A program made the translations under genes and the position numbers. Positions 21,054 to 27,936 of a stretch of DNA of 64,000 bases are shown here, one piece after another. Location: the NCBI GenBank assembly GCA_046316025.1, contig JBKCXU010000103.1:22105-86104 (forward strand), given 5' to 3'. Source of the stretch: JAJTHJ01 sp046316025 (GTDB lineage Bacteria; Pseudomonadota; Gammaproteobacteria; Burkholderiales; Burkholderiaceae_F). The notes beneath the pieces are model-generated. The model did not search any database, was not told where the DNA came from, and saw nothing but the letters and a program-made list of their open reading frames with translations. Numbering within the stretch: the first letter of the stretch is position 1; every line of letters starts with the position of its first letter.

Positions 21054-21919
21054 GTGCCGAGACCCTCAAAGACACTAGGCCCCGGCCGCAGCCTGCCCCG
21101 GACGTCGTTAGTCCGGGGCCGGGGCGACCCACGATTGCCCCACAGGCGCAATCGTGGGTCGGCTTCCGCACGCTGCTCTACAAGGAAATGCTGCGCTTCT
21201 GGAAGGTCGCCTTCCAGACCATCGCCGCGCCGGTGCTCACCGGCGTGCTCTACCTGCTCGTCTTCGGCCAAGCGCTGGACAAGCACATCGAGGCCTTCCC
21301 CGGAGTCTCCTACATCGCCTTCCTGGTGCCGGGGCTGACGATGATGAGCGTGCTGCAAAACGCCTTTGCCAACTCCTCGTCGAGCCTGATTCAGTCCAAG
21401 ATCACCGGCAACCTCGTCTTCATGCTGCTGCCGCCGCTGTCCAACGCGGAGTTCTTCGCCGCCTACGTGCTGGCCGCCATCGTGCGGGGGCTGGCGGTGG
21501 GGCTGGGCGTGTTCGCGGTCACGCTGTGGTTCGCGCCTTCCGCGCTGCTGGCGATGCAGGCACCGCTGTGGGTACTGGTCTTTGCGCTGCTGGGCGCCGC
21601 GCTGCTCGGCGTGCTGGGGTTGATCGCCGGCATCGTCTCCGACAAGTTCGATCAACTGGCCGCGTTTCAGAGCTTCATCGTGATGCCGGCGACGTTTCTG
21701 GCCGGCGTGTTCTACTCGGTGCACAGCCTGCCGACGCTGTGGCAGGCCGTGTCGCACGCCAACCCGTTTTTCTACCTGGTGGACGGCTTTCGCTACGGCT
21801 TCTTTGCCCAGGCGGACGTCTCGCCCTGGGTGAGCCTGGCGGTGGTGCTGACCGCACTGGCCGTCACCACCGCCGCGGCCTACCGCATGATCGCCCGCGG
21901 CACCCGGATCAGGAATTGA
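21050..21919 (+). CDS. ABC-2 type transporter permease (YadH-like)
   Basis: 289-residue inner-membrane permease with six predicted hydrophobic segments between about 60 and 285, typical of ABC-2 permeases (YLLVFGQALDKHIEAFPGVSYIAFLVPGL; AGVFYSVHSLPTLWQAVSHANPF). The first 40 residues are proline-rich and atypical, and may also reflect repeat insertion near the junction. It overlaps the ATPase gene by ATGA. The cargo is unknown; the pair sits between mla genes and murA, so an envelope role is possible. Confidence 0.92.
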   Translation: MSAETLKDTRPRPQPAPDVVSPGPGRPTIAPQAQSWVGFRTLLYKEMLRFWKVAFQTIAAPVLTGVLYLLVFGQALDKHIEAFPGVSYIAFLVPGLTMMSVLQNAFANSSSSLIQSKITGNLVFMLLPPLSNAEFFAAYVLAAIVRGLAVGLGVFAVTLWFAPSALLAMQAPLWVLVFALLGAALLGVLGLIAGIVSDKFDQLAAFQSFIVMPATFLAGVFYSVHSLPTLWQAVSHANPFFYLVDGFRYGFFAQADVSPWVSLAVVLTALAVTTAAAYRMIARGTRIRN

Positions 21920-21920
21920 C

Positions 21921-22163
21921 ATGACCACTGCCGAATCCATCGAAGCGTCCATCGCCGCCGGTCTGGCGTGCGAGCAGTTGCAGGTCCGTGGCGACGGCCA
22001 CCACTGGGAGGCGCTGATCGTCAGCCGCGCCTTCGAGGGCAAGACGCGCATCCAGCGCCACCAGGTCGTCTACGCCGCGCTCGGCGAGCGCATGCGCGAG
22101 GAGATCCACGCGCTGTCGATGAAGACGCTGACGCCGGCGGAGTACGCGGGAGCCGCGCGGTGA
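21921..22163 (+). CDS. ibaG: BolA-family protein IbaG
   Basis: 80-residue BolA/IbaG protein, a monothiol-glutaredoxin partner in iron-sulfur and acid-stress biology. Family features are DGHHWEALIVSRAFEGKTRIQRHQVVYAALG followed by IHALSMKTLTPAEY. It sits just upstream of murA, as in Escherichia coli and most proteobacteria. It starts 1 nt after the permease stop, so it is likely cotranscribed. Confidence 0.93.
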   Translation: MTTAESIEASIAAGLACEQLQVRGDGHHWEALIVSRAFEGKTRIQRHQVVYAALGERMREEIHALSMKTLTPAEYAGAAR

Positions 22164-22382
22164 CGGCGCCGCTTTCACGCAAGTTTCACGGCGCATGCAT
22201 CGCCGCTTCGCCCGCGCCCGCCACGCTCCTCCTTGACGACCCGCCCCCGCGGGTCGCGTTGCGAGGACTGCCCGATGCGCGTCTCCGATATGCCCACTCT
22301 GCCCGCGCGGCTTACGCGGCCGGTGTACTTTCGCGGCCCGGCGCCGCGCGTTGCCGCGCCGCTGCCGGCGCTTGACGCCCCC

Positions 22383-23645
22383 ATGGACAAACTGAAAATC
22401 ACCGGCGGCGTGCCGCTTTGCGGCGAGCTCGCGATGAGCGGCGCGAAGAACGCCGCGCTGCCCGCGTTGGCCGCCGCGCTGCTGACCGCGGACGAACTCG
22501 TCATCGACAACGTGCCGCAACTTGCCGACATCGCGACGATGAGCCGGCTGCTGCGCGGCATGGGCGTTGCGGTCGAGCGCCACGGCGCGCGCCTGACGGT
22601 GAGCGCCGCGCAGGTGACCGCGACCGAAGCGCCGTACGAACTCGTCAAGACGATGCGCGCCTCGGTGCTGGTGCTGGGGCCGCTGCTGGCGCGCTTTGGC
22701 CAGGCGCGGGTGAGTCTGCCGGGCGGCTGCGCGATCGGCGCGCGGCCGGTCGATCAGCACATCAAGGGCCTGCGCGCGATGGGCGCGGAAATCGACATCG
22801 AGCACGGCTACATCGTCGCCCGCGCGCCGCGGCTGCGCGGTGCGCGCATCGCTACCGACGTGGTGACCGTGACCGGTACCGAGAACCTGATGATGGCCGC
22901 CGCACTGGCGGACGGCACCACCATCATCGAAAACGCCGCGCGCGAGCCGGAGGTCGGCGACCTGGCGCTGCTCCTCAACGCGATGGGCGCACGCATCGCC
23001 GGCGCCGGCACCGACCGCATCGCGATCGAAGGCGTGGAGCGCCTGCACGGCGCCACGCACCGCGTGCTGCCCGACCGGATCGAGACCGGCACCTTTCTCG
23101 TCGCCGCTGCGGCGACCGGGCAGTTCGGTGGCGCCGACGTGACGCTGCGCAACGTTGCGCCCGGCACGCTCGATGCCGTGCTCGACAAGCTGCGCGAGGC
23201 GGGCTGCGAAGTCGCCAACAACGGCGACTGGATTCGCCTGCGGATGGACCGCCGCCCGCGCGCGGTGAGCGTCTGCACCGCCCCCTACCCGGACTTCCCG
23301 ACCGACATGCAGGCGCAGTTCATGGCGCTGGATTGCGTGGCGGAGGGCACCGGCCGCATTACCGAAACGATCTTCGAGAACCGCGTCATGCACGTGCTGG
23401 AGCTGCAACGGCTGGGCGCCGACATCGCCATCGAGGGCCATACCGCGCAGGTCACCGGCGTGCCGCGGCTGTCGGGCGCGAAGGTGATGGCCACCGACCT
23501 GCGCGCCTCCGCCGGCCTCGTGATCGCGGCACTCGCCGCCGAAGGCGAGACGGTCGTTGATCGCATCTACCACCTGGACCGCGGTTACGACCGGATGGAG
23601 CAGAGGCTGGCGGCACTGGGTGCGAGAATCGAGCGGCAGAAGTAG
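22383..23645 (+). CDS. murA: UDP-N-acetylglucosamine 1-carboxyvinyltransferase
   Basis: 420-residue MurA, first committed step of peptidoglycan synthesis, adding enolpyruvate from PEP to UDP-GlcNAc. The catalytic cysteine is Cys116 in LPGGCAIGARPVDQHI, so a fosfomycin-sensitive type is expected. Lys22-Asn23 (SGAKNAALP) is the N-terminal substrate motif. The ATG was chosen from the family N-terminus MDKLKITGG. The 219 nt before it hold no other gene. An 8-bp GC hairpin at 22237-22256 without a T-run lies in that gap. Confidence 0.97.
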   Translation: MDKLKITGGVPLCGELAMSGAKNAALPALAAALLTADELVIDNVPQLADIATMSRLLRGMGVAVERHGARLTVSAAQVTATEAPYELVKTMRASVLVLGPLLARFGQARVSLPGGCAIGARPVDQHIKGLRAMGAEIDIEHGYIVARAPRLRGARIATDVVTVTGTENLMMAAALADGTTIIENAAREPEVGDLALLLNAMGARIAGAGTDRIAIEGVERLHGATHRVLPDRIETGTFLVAAAATGQFGGADVTLRNVAPGTLDAVLDKLREAGCEVANNGDWIRLRMDRRPRAVSVCTAPYPDFPTDMQAQFMALDCVAEGTGRITETIFENRVMHVLELQRLGADIAIEGHTAQVTGVPRLSGAKVMATDLRASAGLVIAALAAEGETVVDRIYHLDRGYDRMEQRLAALGARIERQK

Positions 23646-23658
23646 CCCCCTCTCCGCC

Positions 23659-24297
23659 ATGCTGACGCTCGCACTTTCAAAGGGCCGTATTTTCGACGAA
23701 ACCGTACCTCTGCTCGCGCGCGCGGGCATCGTGCCGGCGGAAGACCCGGAGCGTTCGCGCAAGCTGATCGTCGGCACCTCCGACCCGCGGTTGCGCATCG
23801 TCGTCGTGCGTGCGAGCGACGTGCCTACCTACGTGCAGTACGGCGCCGCCGAACTCGGCGTGGCCGGCCGCGACGTGCTGCTGGAGCACGGCGGCGCGGG
23901 GCTTTACGTGCCGGTCGATCTGGGCATCGGCCGCTGCCGGCTGTGTGTGGCCGTGCCGGCCGGCTTCGACTACGCGGGTACCGTGCGCCGCGGCGCGCGT
24001 TTGCGCGTGGCGACCAAATACGTGCAGGCCGCGCGCGAGCACTTTGCCGCCAAGGGCGTGCACGTCGATCTGATCAAGCTCTACGGCTCGATGGAGCTCG
24101 CGCCGCTGGCGGGTCTGGCCGATGCGATCGTCGATGTGGTCTCCAGCGGCGGCACGCTGCGCGCCAACAATCTGGTCGAGGTGGAAGAGATCATGCCCAT
24201 CAGCTCGCGGCTGATCGTCAACCAGGCGGCGCTCAAGACCCGGCGCGACGAACTCGGCCCCTTGATCGAGCGGCTCGCCGCCGCCGTGCAGCCATGA
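23659..24297 (+). CDS. hisG: ATP phosphoribosyltransferase, short form
   Basis: 212-residue catalytic subunit for the first step of histidine synthesis. LTLALSKGRIFDETVPLL starts the protein, and DAIVDVVSSGGTLRANNL near 158 is the PRPP-binding signature. It lacks the C-terminal regulatory domain of long HisG, so it needs the HisZ subunit, which is not in this window. It starts 13 nt after murA and overlaps hisD by 4 nt. Confidence 0.96.
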   Translation: MLTLALSKGRIFDETVPLLARAGIVPAEDPERSRKLIVGTSDPRLRIVVVRASDVPTYVQYGAAELGVAGRDVLLEHGGAGLYVPVDLGIGRCRLCVAVPAGFDYAGTVRRGARLRVATKYVQAAREHFAAKGVHVDLIKLYGSMELAPLAGLADAIVDVVSSGGTLRANNLVEVEEIMPISSRLIVNQAALKTRRDELGPLIERLAAAVQP

Positions 24298-25586
24298 GAG
24301 TCCGCGTCCTCGACACTCGCGACGCCGGCTTCGACGCCGCGTTTGCGCAACTGGTCGCGGTCGATACCGCCATCGACCGCGAAATCGAGCGCCGCGCGGA
24401 AGCCATCGTCGAAGACGTGCGCATCCGCCGCGACGCCGCGGTGCTCGAGTACACCAACCGCTTCGACCGGATGCAGGCGCCCTCGGTGGCCGCGCTGGAG
24501 ATCGGCGCCGCCGAGATGCGCGCCGCGCTCGACGGGCTGCCGCTCGACACCCGCGCGGCGCTCGAAGCCGCCGCGCGCCGCGTGCAGGCTTTCCACGAGC
24601 GGCAGCGCGACGCGGGCTACATCGTCGAAGAAGCCGACGGCACCCGCACCGGCCAGCGCGTGACACCGCTGGACCGCGTCGGCGTCTACGTGCCGGGGGG
24701 CCTGGCGGCCTATCCGTCGTCCGTGCTGATGAACGTGCTGCCCGCGCACGTGGCCGGGGTGGGAGAGATCGTGATGGTCACCCCCACGCCCGACGGCGCG
24801 CGCAACCCGCTGGTGCTCGCCGCCGCCGCGCTTGCGGGGGTGACGCGCGTCTTTGCGGTGGGGGGCGCGCAGGCGGTAGCAGCACTGGCCTACGGCACCG
24901 AGACTGTTCCCCGGGTGGACAAGATCACCGGCCCCGGCAACGCCTACGTGGCGGCGGCCAAGCGGCGGGTGTTTGGCGTGGTCGGCATCGACATGATCGC
25001 CGGCCCGAGCGAAATCCTGGTGATCTGCGACGGCCAGACCGATCCGGACTGGATCGCGATGGACCTGTTCTCGCAGGCCGAGCACGACGAGCTCGCCCAG
25101 GCGATCCTGCTCACTCCCGACGCCGACTACATCGAGCGCGTGCAGCAAAGCATCGCGCGCCTGCTGCCGACGATGCCCCGGCGCGCGATCATCGAAAAGT
25201 CGCTCGCCAACCGCGGCGCGCTGATCCTCACCCGCGACCTCGCGGAAGCCTGCGCTGTGGCCGACCGCATCGCGCCCGAGCATCTAGAAATCTCCACCGA
25301 CGAGCCCGAGCGCTGGGCCGAGCGCATCCGCCACGCCGGCGCGATCTTCCTCGGCCGCTATTCGAGCGAGGCGCTGGGCGACTACTGCGCCGGCCCCAAC
25401 CACGTGTTACCCACCGCGCGCACCGCGCGCTTCTCGTCACCGCTGGGTGTCTACGACTTCGTCAAGCGCACGAGCCTGATCCACGCCTCCCCCGCCGGCG
25501 CCCGCGCGTTAGGCCCCATCGCCGCCACGCTGGCGCGCGGCGAGCAACTGCCGGCGCATGCGGCGAGTGCGGAGTATCGGGGGTAG
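24294..25586 (+). CDS. hisD: Histidinol dehydrogenase
   Basis: 430-residue zinc enzyme that oxidises histidinol to histidine in two NAD+-dependent steps. Motifs: GVYVPGGLAAYPSSVLMN near 137, KITGPGNAYVAAAKRRVFG near 210, and the zinc/catalytic region LFSQAEHDELAQ near 258. The ATG overlaps the hisG stop. The his run is broken after this gene by about 6 kb of accessory DNA before hisC. Confidence 0.97.
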   Translation: MRVRVLDTRDAGFDAAFAQLVAVDTAIDREIERRAEAIVEDVRIRRDAAVLEYTNRFDRMQAPSVAALEIGAAEMRAALDGLPLDTRAALEAAARRVQAFHERQRDAGYIVEEADGTRTGQRVTPLDRVGVYVPGGLAAYPSSVLMNVLPAHVAGVGEIVMVTPTPDGARNPLVLAAAALAGVTRVFAVGGAQAVAALAYGTETVPRVDKITGPGNAYVAAAKRRVFGVVGIDMIAGPSEILVICDGQTDPDWIAMDLFSQAEHDELAQAILLTPDADYIERVQQSIARLLPTMPRRAIIEKSLANRGALILTRDLAEACAVADRIAPEHLEISTDEPERWAERIRHAGAIFLGRYSSEALGDYCAGPNHVLPTARTARFSSPLGVYDFVKRTSLIHASPAGARALGPIAATLARGEQLPAHAASAEYRG

Positions 25587-25821
25587 TCGGGGATGCGGGT
25601 GAGGCGAGTGGTGACGCGTGCAAGGGAAGGCTTGACCCGCTTACGCTTATTGCTCTCAGGCAAAAGGCAAGACTTGACCCCTTCACGACCCGACCCCTTC
25701 ACGACCCCTTCACGCGTATTGAGACTTGACCCCATCGCGTTCCCCGTCGCCCTCATCTGACCCCGTCGCGTTTGTCGCGAAACGGAAGGTGAGGGAGACA
25801 TTCATTTCATCAGGCACCACC
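25587..25821. repeat. Gap with short direct repeats upstream of the ATPase gene
   Basis: This gap holds three near-tandem copies of GACCCCTTCACG, starting at 25676, 25692 and 25703, and two copies of GACTTGACCCC, at 25671-25681 and 25723-25733. A related CTTGACCC is at 25631. No gene is seen. The repeats mark the left junction of the insert between hisD and hisC and could be remnants of a REP-type family or operator sites. Confidence 0.7.
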
Positions 25822-26955
25822 ATGAAACTGACTATCCGAAACTTCGCGCACCTGCAGAACGTGGAGATTGCCTTCGGTGACCTCACTGTGCTCGTCGGGC
25901 CACAGGGCGCGGGGAAAAGCTTGGCGCTCCAATGGCTGAAGGCCGCAATTGACGGTCGACAGATCGTGGATGCTCTCAAGGCTGCTGGACACCCAGCCGA
26001 GCGCTCGGACGCGCTGATAGATTTGATCTTCGGTACCGGCATGGCTCCCGCTTGGCGCGAAAGCGAAACCGAAATTCTGCTCGATCGCAAGAATATCTCT
26101 CCGAAGAACATCGGACGAATTGGTAATGGAAAGGAAAGGCTCTTTTTCGTTCCAGCGCACCGCTCAATGCTGATCAGCGATGGATGGGCGTCGCCGTTCC
26201 AGAAGCTCACTTCTGACACTCCAGCCGTGGCCCGCATCTTCAGTCAAAACCTCTTTGATCGATTCAGCGGCAAGGATGCGGGCACTCTCTTTCCAGTCGA
26301 GAAGCGGTTGAAAAGGGAGATCCGCGAAAAAATCGACGAAGCCGTCTTCCACGGCGGCAAGGTCGGTATCGAAGAAGACCACCAGCACGCGCAGCGACTC
26401 CGGTTAGTGCACGGCGCGATGCACTTGCCCTTCATGACATGGACGGCGGGCCAGCGCGAGTTCACGCCACTTTTACTTGGCCTCTACCACCTGCTGCCGT
26501 CCGTGCAGTTGCGCAAGCGTGCGGGGACAGACTGGGTGGTGATCGAGGAGCCAGAGATGGGTCTTCACCCGCAGGCCGTTACCGCCGTGATGCTCCTAGT
26601 TCTCGATCTCTTGTGGCGCGGCTACAAGGTAGTGCTTTCCACGCACTCAGCCCACGTAATGACGATGCTTTGGATGATGCGCCATTTGAAGGCGAACGGC
26701 GCATCCTGGAAACTTGTTTGCGAGGCGTTCGACGTGACTGCCTCGCCTGCGATGCGTCGCGTGGCGGAAGAGGCCCTCGCCAAGGACTACCGCGCGTACT
26801 TACTGCAGTTCGACGGAGATGGCAAGGTCACTTCAATGGACATATCAGCGCTTGATCCGTCATCTGAGGACGACCGTGTCGCCGGATGGGGTGGGCTGAC
26901 AGAATATTCATCCCGTTTTGGCGATGCCGTCCGCAAAGCCGCGAACGAGGCGTAA
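25822..26955 (+). CDS. AAA/ABC-type ATPase of a two-gene cassette
   Basis: 377-residue SMC/ABC-like ATPase of the type found in defence and plasmid loci. Walker A is GPQGAGKS (26-33), the signature-like TAGQREFTPLLLG is at 208-220, Walker B is WVVIEEPEMGLHP (238-250) and the H-loop is STHSAHVM (273-280). The region after Walker B is too short for the TOPRIM nuclease of OLD proteins, so nuclease activity, if any, must come from the partner gene. Base composition is clearly less GC-rich than the his genes. The next gene starts 2 nt after its stop. Function is unproven; a defence role is inferred. Confidence 0.85.
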   Translation: MKLTIRNFAHLQNVEIAFGDLTVLVGPQGAGKSLALQWLKAAIDGRQIVDALKAAGHPAERSDALIDLIFGTGMAPAWRESETEILLDRKNISPKNIGRIGNGKERLFFVPAHRSMLISDGWASPFQKLTSDTPAVARIFSQNLFDRFSGKDAGTLFPVEKRLKREIREKIDEAVFHGGKVGIEEDHQHAQRLRLVHGAMHLPFMTWTAGQREFTPLLLGLYHLLPSVQLRKRAGTDWVVIEEPEMGLHPQAVTAVMLLVLDLLWRGYKVVLSTHSAHVMTMLWMMRHLKANGASWKLVCEAFDVTASPAMRRVAEEALAKDYRAYLLQFDGDGKVTSMDISALDPSSEDDRVAGWGGLTEYSSRFGDAVRKAANEA

Positions 26956-26957
26956 CC

Positions 26958-27491
26958 TTGAACAAGGTCACACGGAAGACGCCCCTGAGGCGAGCGCTTC
27001 GCGGGGACTCTGCACTCCTTCCCTTAGTTGCCGACGGACTGGGCGCTGTAAAGGCCGCTGACCGCAACTACTTCGACAATGCAATTCGATCTAACTTCGC
27101 TGACAGCCTCGAATTGGACGAGGCCGTGAAGCGAGGCCATGAACAAGAGAGCCGCTGGGACTACTTGCTCGGCCACGAGCCAAGTGGAGAAGTTATTGCT
27201 GTCGAACCGCACTCGGCCAAACAGGACGAAATCAACGCGGTAATCAACAAGAGGGTTGCCGCGCGAAAGCAGCTGAGGGACCATCTGCGCGAAAACGCAC
27301 GCGTGACGAAATGGTTGTGGGTCGCATCTGGGAAAGTCCACTTCGCGGATACCGAGAAGACGAAACGACTCCTCGATCAGAATGGCATCGTGTTCGTGGG
27401 TAAAAGAGTTACCGGAAAACACCTTTCCGTGGCCCTCGCCGCCGACTCGCGTCCGGCGGGGAACCCACGCCGCAGCGGCAAGCGAAAGTAG
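26958..27491 (+). CDS. Small partner protein of the ATPase cassette
   Basis: 177-residue protein with a TTG start 2 nt after the ATPase stop, so the two are coupled. I do not recognise a named family. The middle, RWDYLLGHEPSGEVIAVEPHSAK (residues 66-88), has an Asp (68), a beta-strand and an E-x-H (83-85), which could be a variant of the PD-(D/E)xK nuclease core with His for Lys. KWLWVASGKVHF follows as a second strand pair. The C-terminus is basic (RRSGKRK). It is less GC-rich than its surroundings. Nuclease activity is a hypothesis only. Confidence 0.72.
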   Translation: MNKVTRKTPLRRALRGDSALLPLVADGLGAVKAADRNYFDNAIRSNFADSLELDEAVKRGHEQESRWDYLLGHEPSGEVIAVEPHSAKQDEINAVINKRVAARKQLRDHLRENARVTKWLWVASGKVHFADTEKTKRLLDQNGIVFVGKRVTGKHLSVALAADSRPAGNPRRSGKRK

Positions 27492-27549
27492 CAAACGGAC
27501 CCCTACTTCGGAACCGCCGGCTACACGCCGACTGAGTCGCTCCCCGCCG

Positions 27550-27660
27550 ATGAAACCCAACCTCTCGGTTCTGCACGACGATATCCGCGCGATCGGCACC
27601 TGCCCGGTATCTCACACCGGCGGGATAATCAAGCTCGACCCGACGGAGAATCCGTCGGGC
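27550..27660 (+). pseudogene. hisC: hisC 5' fragment (about 37 codons)
   Basis: Translates as a start region resembling hisC: MKPNLSVLHDDIRAIG followed by GGIIKLDPTENPSG. The intact HisC at 31575 begins MPPIDLSIVREDVRAVS followed by AGMIKLDAMENPFG; about half the residues match. After this point the frame no longer resembles aminotransferase and stops at 27711. It is therefore the first 8-10% of a second, diverged hisC, left between hisD and the accessory genes. Confidence 0.75.
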
Positions 27661-27936
27661 TGCCGCGGCCGCGGGCGATTGGTTTTGGGGCGCGGAGAAA
27701 CAGTGGTTTGACCCTTTCTTCGAGTTCGGCAAGTGCGAAATTCAGGGCGGGAGCGGCGCGGTGCAACCGACCCGCGAAAGAGACTCGGGGTCAACGCGCG
27801 CTCCGCACGAGCCGCGCGCGACGCCGCTTCATCGGCTTTTCACGCATCGCGCATCGAGGTCGCACGAGACAACCGTAGCTTCCACTCCATCGAGCCGCGC
27901 CAAACGGCGGCGGGCGATCTGGAGACGGAGGCAACG
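27661..27936. other. Gap after the hisC fragment, no gene seen
   Basis: About 275 bases after the recognisable hisC fragment and before the acyltransferase ATG. The open frame upstream of that ATG is in phase but reads as low-complexity arginine/serine-rich sequence with no family match. A strong GGAGACGGAGG ribosome site at its end argues that translation begins at 27937. No promoter could be assigned with confidence. Confidence 0.5.

Noticed and set aside
22237..22256. Terminator between ibaG and murA
   Set aside because: There is an 8-bp GC stem with a CCCC loop but no T-run after it; chance pairing is likely at this GC content.
25660..25740. CRISPR array
   Set aside because: The repeats are only 11-12 bases, spaced 4-10 bases apart, with no regular spacers and no cas genes.
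25822..27491. PARIS, Gabija or OLD-type defence assignment for the ATPase pair
   Set aside because: There is no TOPRIM domain after the ATPase, and the partner shows no DUF4435 or UvrD-like motifs; only the general ATPase-plus-partner layout fits.
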